Below, one piece after another: positions 22,210 through 32,760 of a stretch of 64,000 bases of DNA. Both the position numbers and the translations under genes were made by a program. Source of the stretch: Tuctoria greenei. Its lineage: Eukaryota > Streptophyta > Magnoliopsida > Poales > Poaceae. Under the pieces are notes generated by a model, which was given only the letters and a program-made list of their open reading frames with translations, searched no databases and was not told the DNA's origin. Every line of letters starts with the position of its first letter. Within the stretch, counting starts at the first letter, position 1. Location: positions 87,362,942-87,426,941 of the forward strand of contig JAYESD010000004.1 of NCBI GenBank assembly GCA_036927565.1, read 5' to 3'.

Positions 22210-23222
22210 GTGCCCTATCCAAGAGTACATCAATGCATCCAAAGAGATCACCACATACACAACATAATCGATGACATCCAAATAGGAGTAACAACTCAGT
22301 CTCGTATGGCTAATTTTTGTGAACATTACTCATTTATATCCTCTTTGGAACAACATAGGGTTGAAGATGCATTAAAGGATCCAGATTGGGTGGTGGCGAT
22401 GCAAGAAGAATTGAACAACTTCAAAAGAAATGAAGTGTCGGAACTTGTTGAAAGACCCAAGCTCAATGTCGTCGGCACTAAATGGATCTTCCGCAACAAG
22501 CAAAACGAACACGGGGTGGTGACAAGGAACAAGGCATGACTTGTGGCCAAAGGGTATTCACAAGTCGAAGGTTTGCATTTCAACAAGACATTTGCTCCAG
22601 TAGCTAGGCTTGAATCGATTCGTATATTACTTGCATATGATACTCTCCATAATTTCAAGCTTTATCAAATGGCCGTAAAAAGTGCCTTCCTCAACACACC
22701 GATCAAGGAGGAGGTGTACGTGGAGCAACCACCCGGGTTTGAAGATCAAGAGTTCCCCGACCATGTATACAAACTGTGTAAGGCTCTCTATGGCCATAAA
22801 CAAGCTCCTAGAGCTTGGTATGAGTACCTTAGAGATTTTTTGATTGAAAATGGCCTCAAGATCGGTAAAGCTGGTTACACTTTGTTTACTAAAATTTTTG
22901 ATAATGATCTATTCATTTTCAAATATATGTTGACGATATTATATTTGGATCGACTAACAAATATTTTTGTCAAGAAATTAGTAAGATTATCACAGATAGA
23001 TTCAAGATGTCCATCATGCGGGAGTTGAGATACTTCTTGGGATTCCAAGTAAAGCAACAAAAGGACGGGACGCTCATAAGACCAACAAAGTACACTCAAG
23101 ACACTCTCAAGAAGTTTGGAGTGTACAAAGCAAAGCCCATAAAGGCTCCCATGGCGATAAATGGACACATGGATCTCAATGAAGATGGACCAAACGTGGA
23201 TCAAAGGTATATTGCTCCATGA
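22210..23222 (+). pseudogene. B2 reverse transcriptase
   Basis: The pieces 22210-22539, 22543-23028 and 23007-23222 carry DPDWVVAMQEELNNFKRNE, an interrupting TGA after VTRNKA (22537-22539), then VAKGYSQVEGL, VKSAFLNTPIKEEVYVEQPPGFE and KALYGHKQAPRAWYE. At the catalytic site the frame is lost: one base is missing near 22917-22920, so YVDD is encoded but out of frame. ELRYFLGFQVKQQKDG follows in a third frame. The enzyme is therefore dead. It aligns with the B1 RT. Confidence 0.9.
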
Positions 23223-23878
23223 TTGGATCCTTACTTTATTTATGTGCATCTAGGCCTGATATCATGTTGAGTGTATGTTTGTGTGCAAGATTTCAAGTGA
23301 ATCCTAAGGAATGTCATTTGACAGCCATAAAAAGGATCTTGCGATATTTAGTTCATACACCCAACCTAGGCCTTTGGTATCCTAAAGGTTCGGAATTAAA
23401 TCTCAATAGATACTCCAATGCAGATTTTGCCGGATGCAAAGTATATAGAAAAAGTACCTTCGGTACTTGCCAATTCCTAGGTAGATCCCTAGTTTCTCGG
23501 TACTCCAAGAAATGAAATTTCGTTGCTTTATCCACGACCAAAGCGGAGTATGTTGCGGCCGGGAGTTGTTGTGCACAACTTCTTTGGACGCGACAAACTC
23601 TAAGGGATTACGGTTACAATATGAGCCATATTCCATTTCTTTATGATAATGAGAGTGCCATTAAAATTGCTCATAATCATGTTGAGCACTCTACAACCAA
23701 ACACATAGACATCCGACATCACTTTTTGAGAGATCACTCAATGAAAGGAGACATAGCCATTTCCCATGTCAACACTGAAAAACAGCTAGCCAATATCTTT
23801 ACCAAGCCACTTGATGAAATATGCTTTTGTGAGCTCCGAAAGGAACTAAATATCCTCGAAGCTCAGAATGTGGCTTGA
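23219..23878 (+). pseudogene. B2 RT end and RNase H
   Basis: The segment continues with MIGSLLYLCASRPDIMLSV, ECHLTAIKRILRYLVHTPN and the RNase H motifs: YSNADFAGCKVYRKSTFG, then a stop after YSKK (TGA at 23513-23515). The same gene continues with STTKAEYVAAGSCCAQLLW, FLYDNESAIKIAHN, HSTTKHIDIRHHFLRDH and ANIFTKPLDE, ending at the natural stop near 23878. The active-site Asp of the DADFAG motif and the Asp of YDNESA are kept. It would degrade RNA in the hybrid. Confidence 0.88.
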
Positions 23879-24729
23879 GAACTTGCATACCTGTATGCCA
23901 TCTTAAAAATCATGTTGATTGTGTTGAAAAATTGTCTCTCTCTATTCTTCTCCGAAAACTATGTCAATTACATGATCTTGGTGAATTATGGTCATAGCTT
24001 GATTGTTGTATGTTTACTGATCGTATTCATCAAGAATATTTGTGTGTTTTTGTCCCATATCTTCTTTTAGCACCTTTGAATATATAAGAAAGGTCTATAA
24101 TTTTTTCTGTCCTGGTGACCACAGACTACTCCGTGGTTGCCCCGGACTAGTGCACACATTACAGACTAGTCCAAAGAGTGTCTGATAGTCCGGAATAGTC
24201 TTGTCTGACCATAGACTAGTCTGATTTTTCGACTCCATAACCCTAGGGCCGGCCAAAAACCTAATCTTCTACCTCACAACACTCTTCACGTTCTCTCTAT
24301 TCACTCAAGTGCTCCCAAGGCGATTTCACAAAATCTCCCTCAAATCCACTCATGTTTCGGTGGGAATTGATCTCAATTGAATGGGGATCGAAGAGCACGG
24401 ACTTGTCCGCATAAAAACTCCTTCAACGCCGCGAATCGATGGATTTGGTAAAATTTCTCTCCAAACCCTAGAACCTTCGATTTTCCCTTGTTTTTGTTCA
24501 AATAGCCTAGCTCTCCCTGTCAATACATACTCCCTTGTAGTAGTACAACTACATTGCTCCATTTTACTGCGTTAAGAAACTCTATTATCCTGTTAGTTAT
24601 GGTTCGAGCAGCTGAATATCGGACTAGTCCGTTATCAGTGCGGACAAGTCCGGTACTGCGAACTAGTCTGCTCCAGATTAACGAACAAGTCTTATGTTAG
24701 CTGAACAAAACCCTATTTTCTTCAAGACA
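23879..24729 (+). repeat. B2 pol-to-env spacer with palindromes
   Basis: Non-coding. Degenerate CGGACTAGTCCG-type palindromes cluster at about 24110-24235 and 24615-24690, on either side of an ACCCTAG-rich stretch. The equivalents lie in B1 (2924-3600) and B3 (39700-40560). Confidence 0.75.
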
Positions 24730-26277
24730 ATGTAGAGCTCAAATGATGACATATCTGACTCCGAGGCCGAAATGGATCAAGAAACCTTGCCTCAAGTTTG
24801 GACGGGCCAAGCCAAGAAGAGACAAGATCGTATCACTGATCCCTTGCCCACCCCACCTAGGGTGCGTCGAAAGGTTCTGGCCAAGAAACTAGCTTCGAGA
24901 GCACAAGATGTGGTTGGCCCTAGCTCAGCGGTCTCCGCCAAACTAAGAGAAAAGTCAAAGGAATTGCCTCCGGCCCGTTTGGACCCCTCGAGATGACTGC
25001 TCCAATACGGTGGAATAGGGACCCCTCGGAAGAAAAGTTCAATGGTAAAGGAAGTGGTGTGGCTTGGAAGCTGAGGAAAGTTGATGCTTATAGTAGTGGC
25101 AAAAAGGGAGTTGATCCTGAATTTTGGAGCAACTTCCACGCGGACTACTACAATATTATGTACCATCAGATGAAGACTCCGATGGTCCGCAACCAATCGA
25201 TCGACTGGACACTTTGAGAGAAAGAGCTGCCAAGCCTTTGATGAAGTGATAGAGGCTGCGGAGAGACATGGCCTCAAGGACTTGTTTGCTTTCCGATATA
25301 ACTGGAATGATGAGGTCATAGCCCAGTTCTTTGCAACCTGCTACTTTGCCAGTGATAAAGATGAGAGAGTGACTTGGATGACACATGGATCCAAGTATAC
25401 TGTTACTTATGATGAGTTTGCTAGGCTGCTGCACCTTGAGGACACCGGTAGCAATGAGGTCATTATTCACAATATTGGTGTTTTGGAGAAGGACAAGATG
25501 GACTTTCTCTATGATACTCGCCTAAAGTACAATCCTCCCTCAACCAAGAACATGAAGCCTTTCTTCATGGTTCTCAATAGAGTGCTCCGGAAGACAATTG
25601 CTCCAAAGGATGGCGATGCCGGGAGTGTCCAAGGTTACTTAAGAACCTTGATGAAAGAGATTAGCAAGAAGAGAAAGTTTGACATCTTTTACTACATCTG
25701 GAATGATATGGTGAACATCTCTTGCACCCCCAACCGTTTCTATGGTTATGCACGTACAACATGTTCATGATAGAGAAGTTCACATGGATTGAGTTTATGA
25801 AAGATGTCGAGCATACTGCTGTAAGACCCTAGAAGCCTCCTCAAGTCACTCTCCCAACTGCTCTCTCACCTGCCTCAGCTGAAGAACATCCAAAGAGTGG
25901 CCAAGGAGAGCCAGACCTCCATCAAGCTCAATGAACCTCCTCACAAAGGGTCTCCTAGTGGAATTATTAAGTACTTGGTCGCCATCTTTGGTTCTTGCCG
26001 GAAAGCTGAAGTGAAGATCCACAAGTTGAACAAGGCAGGGAAAGAGGACATGAGATACATGAAGGAAAATGTCAAAGCCATATGTCAAAAGCTGGAGATT
26101 GAGCCTATTGGGTCTCCAGTCATCTCAGAGGACCCCATCTCAGACTTCTCGAAGCTTCAACCTCTTTCTCCTTCTGAACATGCATACTTTGGCATTGGGG
26201 GCACGACGAGTGGAACTCATCCTCCTCCTTCTCAACCTGATGATGAAGATGATGAAAGGATCGACAACGCAGAGTGA
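24730..26277 (+). pseudogene. B2 env-like ORF (third gene of Sireviruses)
   Basis: In broken frames (24772-24996, 24993-25217, 25246-25770, 25897-26277) this encodes a protein related to the B3 gene at 39697-38147. The N-terminus is basic and Pro-rich; the core has VDAYSSGKKGVDPEFWSNF, FRYNWNDEVIAQFFATCYFA, VTYDEFARLLHLED and NRVLRKTIAPKDGDAGSVQGY. The C-terminus is charged and ends in an acidic DDEDDERI tail. An ATG at 24730 is followed at once by TAG. From memory the core resembles the plant domain often labelled putative plant transposon protein. I see no clear signal peptide or membrane helix, so an envelope role is not shown. Function is unknown. Confidence 0.8.
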
Positions 26278-26310
26278 TCCTGCGACGATAAGTAGATCCC
26301 TCCTCTCCAT

Positions 26311-26360
26311 CTTTTTGGTGCCTTGATGCCAAAGCGGGAGAGATTGAGGGGGAGTCTTAG
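26311..26360 (+). promoter_or_regulatory. Conserved post-env purine-rich motif of B2
   Basis: The string around CTTGATGCCAAAG, with CTTTTTGGTG just before it and a G-rich run after it, matches C (51979-52010) and, on the other strand, B3 (about 38092-38125). It lies about 60-90 bases before the 3' LTR and resembles extra polypurine tracts described for Sireviruses. Confidence 0.6.
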
Positions 26361-26399
26361 GTCCTAGCAGTAGGACGAGAGAGGACACCTCTCGGAGAT

Positions 26400-27949
26400 T
26401 GGAAGTGCATCTAGGCATCCCTTGTGGGTTTTGGTTGATCTATGACAAACAAATGAGATCCTAACAAAATTGCGGAGATGAGCGCAGGCTTTAAGGAAAT
26501 TAGGAGGAAAGCGCAGAAAGGAAGAAGAATGAGGATCTAAAGGGAAAAGTGCTCAAGAGCTGAAAAGATTAGATCATTGTGTATGGAGTGTGTTGGAGAA
26601 ACACAACCCAAGAGCTCATGTGAACAAACAATTTAACTCACTGCATAATTCACAGGATAACCGGACATGTCCGATATACACCTGACTAGTCCGATATCTT
26701 TCTGACTAAGATCGGACTAGTCCATCCTAGTGTGGACTAGTCCTCAGCACTTCACATCTGCACAAAAACGGACAAGTCCGATATCAATTGGACTAGTCCT
26801 ATAATCTTCTGACTAAAATCGGACAAGTCCTCCAGGTCCGGACTTGTCCTTAGCCCCACAACTTTTCACGACACCGGACAAGTTCGAAATCACCACGGAA
26901 TAGTTCGAAAACTCCCTGACTAAAATCAGACAAGTGCTCCAAGTGCGGACTTGTCTTCAATTCAACATGAGGTGCACCACATCGGACTAGGCTGATATGT
27001 GTCAGACTAGTCCTAACACTTCTAGAGCCCAAATCGGACTAGTGTGCATTTTTCCGAACATGTCCGATATCTCTGAACACTTACGGTTTCCACATGCTGC
27101 ACACGGGACTAGTCCGGAGTCCACCACGGACTAGTCTGAACATCGCAAACCCTAACGGTAACTTTTGGAAACCCTAGTATAAATAGAGGTGTACGGCCCT
27201 ACAACCATAACTCTCGACTCCCTGCGCCGTCACACCTTCCAAGAGCCCAAAATACACATCTCTCCACACATTCTAACCCTAGAAAGATCACATCTTTGAG
27301 GATTAGCAATTGATCAAAAGAGAGACTTGTTACACACGATCTTGAGCTCTTGGATTTGAATCTCTCGCACACTCTTGTTATTTATTGCATATCTTTGGAG
27401 TGTGTTTTGTGGTGTTCGTCATTGTAAATCTTGGGGAGCCCTCAACTTGCTAGAAGGCCCCTCGAACAAGGTTATTTGCCCCTTTGTGATTAGTGGAAGA
27501 GAATCGACCTCCGTGGCGATTCGACGAGGGTAGGGTTGGTGAAGACCCAGTCCTCCGTGGACTCCTCAACGTGGATGTAGGTTTCCTTCGTGGGAATCGA
27601 ACCACGGGATAAAATCATGTCGCACACATTTTGTTTCATTACTCATCATATTCTAGGGTTTACTTAATCTTGTGTAACTTAAGTTGAAACATTGATATTA
27701 AAATTAATATTTGACACAACTTGCTTTATTGTCGTAATACATCCAAGTTACAAATTACTTTCTGCTGCATAGAGTACTAGAAGTGAAATCGTTAATCAAA
27801 CCTGATCGTTCTAGTCCACGTATACCGAACTAGTCCGCATAGTACCGGACTAGTCCGATCTCTCCGTATTTGATCAATTTGTTAAGTGTTTCGGTATTTG
27901 ACAAAAGTTAAAAAAAGCCTACGTACCCCCCCCCTATAGGTTACACTCA
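26400..27949 (+). repeat. B2 3' LTR
   Basis: It starts at TGGAAGTGCATCTAGG and ends ...TTACACTCA, about 1550 bases, by alignment with the reverse complement of the two B3 LTRs. It holds dense CGGACTAGTCCG-type palindromes (26650-27150, and a second group at 27810-27870) and a TATA box at 27178-27186. A C run precedes the last bases. Confidence 0.83.
27178..27186 (+). promoter_or_regulatory. TATA box of the B2 3' LTR
   Basis: TATAAATAG follows the palindrome cluster directly and is followed by GAGGTGTACGGCCC. It is conserved in both B3 LTRs on the minus strand (about 36899-36907 and 59120-59128). Confidence 0.7.
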
Positions 27950-30302
27950 TAGTCCAATGTAGCCTCTGTTCCAAAATGGACTTGTCCGGTCCATTAGGCG
28001 GACTAGTCTGGCCTCTTGAGTCCCACTCGGATTCTGTTATTTTACCACGGTTTGTTTTTTGGGTAATTTCCTAATTTGGGCCCAAGAACATCATGCTCAA
28101 CCTCAGAGGAGCCGTGTGGACCCCACCTCGACCCTTACACGTCCCCCACCGAATTCTACTTGGAATTCACCCCAAAACCCTAACCCTCCACCCTTATATA
28201 AACAACCCAATGTCTCACACCTCTCCACCGAGTTAAAAAACCCTCGCTGTCGCCCTTAGCCTTGTGCCGTCATCGAGATCAAGTCCAGAAGCAAGGAGGA
28301 AGAGAGAAACACGAAGAGGGCCAACCAAGATTGATCTTCATTGACTTTTTGATGAATTGACGTTCTTCATCCAAGTTCTTCATCAATTCATCTCCATCAA
28401 GCCCTAATTTCCAAGATCCAAAGTCTCACGTCAAAACTTTCAACCTTGGATATATAAACACGTGTTATACCCTATACTTCCAAGTTTCTACGTCAATTCA
28501 ACCCCAATTCTCTCAGATAAAAAAACCCTAATTCTGCAGTCTGCCTAGTGCGGACTAGTCCGGCCCCTATACCGGACTTGTCTGGTGTTTGAATCCGTAA
28601 ATTCCTGAATTAGTTCAAAATTGAATCGAATCAATTCCAAACTTGTTAGAAACTATCGTAACTAGTTAGTAAATATTATTAGCAACTCATTAACATGTTT
28701 TATTTCACAATTGCATTAATCATGCATATCATGCCATATTGAGTACTATATGGGCATTACTTGACTGAGTTGTGTGTTTTGCATGTTTGTCGCTCGGAAT
28801 AGAAGGAATTGCCGTAGAGAGTGCTTTTGAGGACCTGCTGAACTAGAGTTACGAAGCTTGCAACCTAAATCAAGCTCAGGAGCAACGTGAGTAACCTTAA
28901 CAATTTTGATCCTATTTTTAAGGTTGTTTGCAAATTGCATGCTTGTGCCAAAATTGATTGGAAAACCCAATTGTAGGAGTTTACCAGTTTTGTTTGACCA
29001 CCCTTGTCGCTTGAACACAATGTAGAGTCGGGAAGGGTATTTTACACTTTTGCACCGCTATACTAAAATTGGGTTCGGAAACTAATCATATTGCTTAATT
29101 ATGAACTATTGAACACGTGAATGATGAGAATTGTTAATAATGCCCTTTTAGCAACATGATGCCTAGGGATCTAAGCAAGTCAGTTATGTGTAATTGGTTG
29201 GACTGTTTCGGTGGTTTTGCGTGCTTTAGATCTAAGGACCGGTTCGTGGAGAGACCATCCAGGATTTACAGTGCCACCACAGGGCCAAGCATGGGTGCGC
29301 CTTAGATGACTAATGAGTGAATTGCCAGTGCTGTTTGGACCATTAAGAATGCTTGAGGAAGGGTAGTTGGATTGGGTTTGTAGAGATTGGTGGGACTACC
29401 CTGGGATACGAAAGGCTCAAGAGAGGGCCCTTTGTTGGATGTGCTATGTTGGAGACATCACCACCGGTGAAACCTTAGTGGGGTCTAAATAGGATAGTAA
29501 TCACTTTGTAAAGGCCATTTTGTGATATCTTGTCCACACACCTAAGGAAGTGTGAGACAGCATAATTGAGATTCCTTAGTCATCGAAAGGTGATGAAATC
29601 ACGAACTTGTGGGTAAAGTGGTACAACCTCTGCAGGGTGTGTTTTAAACTATCATGATAGCCGTGCTACCGATCAATAGCAACCTGGACCCTCACATGAT
29701 TAGAATATGAACTTTAATTTGGATTGATTAGAGTTTAGTATTGATGAAATTGAGAAATATGAGCAATTATGAGTTGATTATGGATTTTTATTGCTGAAAT
29801 TGGTTATTTAAGTTTAAATTGATGCTATATAGGTTACTTGGGAAGGACCACAATTAATAATGATATAGTTGTGTTTTCAACTGTTTTGAATGTACTTTTA
29901 TGCAACTAGCCATTATTATTGTCATTCCTTGTTTAAGCTACATGTCATGCTTTTCCACACTTGCTGAGTATGACATGTACTCACCCTTGCTATTCCCCCA
30001 CCAAATCCAGACACAGGCGACCAGGTGGAGTACCAGGAGGTATTTGAGGAGTTCTAGGCGCGCGTGTTACCGTCTAACCTGCCTGTGGAGTTAAAGTCAT
30101 TAGAGTTTAGTTTTCCGCTGCAATTTTATAAGATCTTGCAATCAAGACTATTTGGTTTGCAATAAGGTACTATTATTAGTATTATTTTTTGAGACATGGT
30201 TTAAATCTGGTTATCAATTGTGAATCATTTGTGTATATGTGTTAAACATCCTGGGCACACATATGCATCACGCTTGGTTCATTTTCACAACCGGGTGTCA
30301 CA
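27950..30302 (+). repeat. D2: truncated large LTR, right part
   Basis: It aligns with D1 from about 7245 to its end. It ends GGGTGTCACA at 30302, and the left part is missing because B2 ends at 27949. Landmarks shared with D1 are the TATA box (28195-28202), the GAGTAT-GTACTC dyad near 29966, the run after ACTCACCCTTGC and the terminal CCTGGGCACACATATGCATC. Palindromes occur at about 27975-28010 and 28545-28590. The sequence to its right is the cut ORF of D3, so D2 had inserted into D3 in the opposite direction. Confidence 0.8.
28195..28202 (+). promoter_or_regulatory. TATA box of LTR D2
   Basis: TATATAAA follows a CCCTAACCCTCC stretch and aligns in place with the D1 TATA box. It lies 2.1 kb before the LTR end. 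Confidence 0.6.
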
Positions 30303-30348
30303 GAGGTGGCGAAGGTGATGGCGACGGCGAGGCATACATGGGTGTGCG
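30303..30348 (-). pseudogene. Cut C-terminal piece of the D3 ORF
   Basis: Only 46 bases, between D2 and F. On the minus strand it continues the D3 ORF across the F insertion (F duplicated GTGCG/GCGCG at the site) with a Ser-Pro repeat-rich stretch, and then runs into D2. It is the evidence that 60709-61646 and this piece were once contiguous. Confidence 0.6.
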
Positions 30349-31849
30349 TGTTGACAGTCGTTATATACCAATTTCTACTGTCAATATAACTCAATTATGT
30401 GAAGGAATGAATATTTCTTACACATATCATAGTTAGGAATAACCTAGTTCCACTTGTACTTGGAGATTATGGTGCATGCACGCATTTTATACAGAATTGA
30501 AGTGAAACAAGGGCATGGATCCTATAAAATACCATCCCAGCCAATTAGGCACGTAGCACCACATGGATCAAATGGCCCACAAACAGAAGTATTCGAGGCC
30601 ATCCAGTGGTGTAGCACACATATCATGGAATGGGACCCACCTATCAGTCACCTGGAGGAAGAATGGCCGTTTGGAGCCAGGACCAGGTCGGCTGACTTGG
30701 GGGGTCGGCCGACCCTTTCCTTGCGGCAAACCAGGTCAAACTCCACGTGTTGGCTCCTCCTAGCTTGATGAAGTCAGTGGTGACTGATTCGCGCACTTAT
30801 GGTGGTGGGAATCGACCCTTCTCCAAGCTATAAATAGGACTCCTCAGACCTCACTTCAACATACACCACTTGAGCATTCACTCTCTTGTGTACATTTGTT
30901 CTCCAAGTCCTTAGTGTCGGTTAGGCTGTAGAGAGGAGCCTCTAGTCCCAAGTCTAAATTGGGAAAGGTATGGCTCATGTATCTTCTCTTGTATTTTTGA
31001 TTTTGTGTTTATAATAATATTATTATTTTTAGTCTCTATTTACCTATATACTTGGGCAAAGCATTCTTTGTTTGGTTGCGGAGTCCGTGTATGTGTTAGG
31101 TGTAGATATTGTTATGATCTAGGCATAATGCCATTATCATGTGATCATAAACATCATACACCACCACTATAGTCTAATTAGGTAATAATATGGTTATGTT
31201 AATATGAATATGTTAGTGCTTGGTCCCAACATTGGTTCAACAATGTTTAGGTTAGTCATTGCCTTAGGATGAATATTACGTTGCACCTCTTAAGGTATTT
31301 ACTTAGCATGCAGGCGTGGTGCTTGGATAGTTAAGTAGCGTTGGATGCCTCGTAGTCCACGAGTTGTAGAGGTAGGCGGTAGGTGGTGACAGCCCTATCC
31401 TCCATTGTAACCCTCAACGTTTGGCTACGATGTAGGCTCTTGGCGAGAGTCGCCTGGCAGACCAGAATAAGCCCGTGCCTGATATGTTGGACCACTAAGC
31501 CCTAGTATTCACCATTAGCATATTCATGTGTACTTTATTAGGCTATGTATATGAGTAAGTAGAGCACAGTTGGAGTACCTCCATCTCGTAGTCTAACCCT
31601 CACTAGGACAACCATACCGTTAGAGCAGATTGCTTAGGTTTGTGTCACACTACCCATCTATTATCAACTTACCCCTGTTCTGATAAACATTTAGTACCAT
31701 ATACCTTGATCATAAGAATAGTGTTTACTTTACTTCACCACCTTCCTTGGGGATAAATACGATACCCTTGGGAATACTCTTGGGTGAAATGCTACACGAC
31801 AGTTTTCGTGCGCTAGCGGATTTTATTTGTGACGTAAGAAATGTCAACA
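30349..31849 (+). repeat. F 5' LTR
   Basis: 1501 bases with a perfect 8-base terminal inverted repeat, TGTTGACA ... TGTCAACA. It contains GGTCGGCCGACC-type palindromes at about 30685-30715, TATAAATA at 30829-30836, and a 5' untranslated stretch with ACACCACTTGAGCATTCACT that is conserved in the 3' LTR. Confidence 0.88.
30829..30836 (+). promoter_or_regulatory. TATA box of the F 5' LTR
   Basis: TATAAATA in the context CTCCAAGCTATAAATAGG. The 3' LTR has the same context at about 35931-35938 (TATAAATG). The palindromes lie about 115-145 bases upstream. Confidence 0.72.
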
Positions 31850-31857
31850 AGCATTTT

Positions 31858-31877
31858 TGGCATCGTTGTCGGGGAAG
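31858..31877 (+). other. F primer-binding site (tRNA-Asp type)
   Basis: TGGCATCGTTGTCGGGGAAG is close to the TGGCGCCGTTGCCGGGGA primer site known from Athila-type elements. It lies about 8 bases after the LTR end. Confidence 0.72.
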
Positions 31878-31949
31878 GGCAAAGTAAGTAAAGGATAGCT
31901 ATCACTTGTGATTTGACTATATGCACTAGTAGTTATTAGACAGGATTAC

Positions 31950-32760
31950 CCTTGTTTGTTTTCTCCTTTTCTGGTGAGAACAGGGTAGTGTTGGCTAACC
32001 CATTCCATGGGATGGCCAATGAGGACACTAGTGCTCAACTGGAAGATGATTCAAAGCGTACCTTAACAAATGTCCGCAAGGCAACACCATTGCCTTTTGC
32101 GGAAGAATTTCAGCTTCCAGTAGGAGCTAAAAGTTATGCATTCCCAAGCTTGGGGGAGGTTGCAATAAGTTTTTCTTGATTTGCCTCCACCATGGAATAG
32201 ATAGTTGGCTCTTCATCCAACAATCATGTCGTGGGTTGGCCTCACCAATCCATGAATACATTCATGCTGGAGCTGAAGGAGTCCTATTGTCATTCATCAT
32301 GGATGAGAATATGGTCTCTACTCAAGGGGTGGATTGAAGAATGCTCTAGTTCTTTTAGCTTGGCATGCACACCACTTAACAAGGTGGACATGCTAGCTAG
32401 GGAACTAAACTTCCCATTGAAGTATCATGAAAATTAAGCCAATGGAGATTTGTTTGGATGATCCAACCCATGGATATTCATAAGATTTGTGAAAATCCAT
32501 GTCAACATGGTCCACTTGGGGAATCATTTCCCTAAGACCCATGGGGATACTTATTTCCAAACAACTCCAATGGCTACCATTCAGAAGGTGGTCAAGGGTG
32601 GAATCAACATCACCCTTGGAATCAAGGAGGCTATAGGGATATCAAGGGATTTAAGTTCAACTAGCCTACCTTCAAGTATCTTGTCCATGGACAAGCAAGA
32701 AATGAAGACAACATGAAGCCCTTGACCAAGGACAAGAAATTTAAAGAGCATTCAAGATCC
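31950..32760 (+). pseudogene. F gag-like remnant
   Basis: Short, broken frames carry features that resemble Athila-type gag: NRVVLANPFHGMANEDTSAQL near the start, a hydrophobic and Trp-containing stretch (32231-32437), and a region with Asn, Gly and Trp repeats (NNSNGYH, WNQHHPWNQGGYRD in one frame near 32555-32640). No frame exceeds about 75 codons. Assignment rests on these weak patterns and the place after the primer-binding site. It encodes nothing functional in this copy. Confidence 0.4.

Larger units (their letters stand above)
18499..27949 (+). mobile_element. Element B2: Sirevirus (Ty1/copia), plus strand, lacking 5' LTR
   Basis: Left to right: a leader remnant, gag, protease, integrase, RT, RNase H, palindrome spacer, env-like gene, purine-rich signals and a 3' LTR (26400-27949). 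The 5' LTR and primer site are missing because the sequence switches to G's LTR at 18498. The 3' LTR ends inside a D-family LTR (D2). Nearly every gene has frameshifts or stops. Confidence 0.88.

Noticed and set aside
26650..27150. Regular palindromic repeats that might suggest a CRISPR-like array
   Set aside because: Spacing is irregular, units are degenerate, and the array is within an LTR of a plant retrotransposon. No cas gene or prokaryotic context exists.
30454..30768. 104-codon ORF in the F 5' LTR
   Set aside because: It lies in U3 upstream of the TATA box and is broken in the 3' LTR copy.
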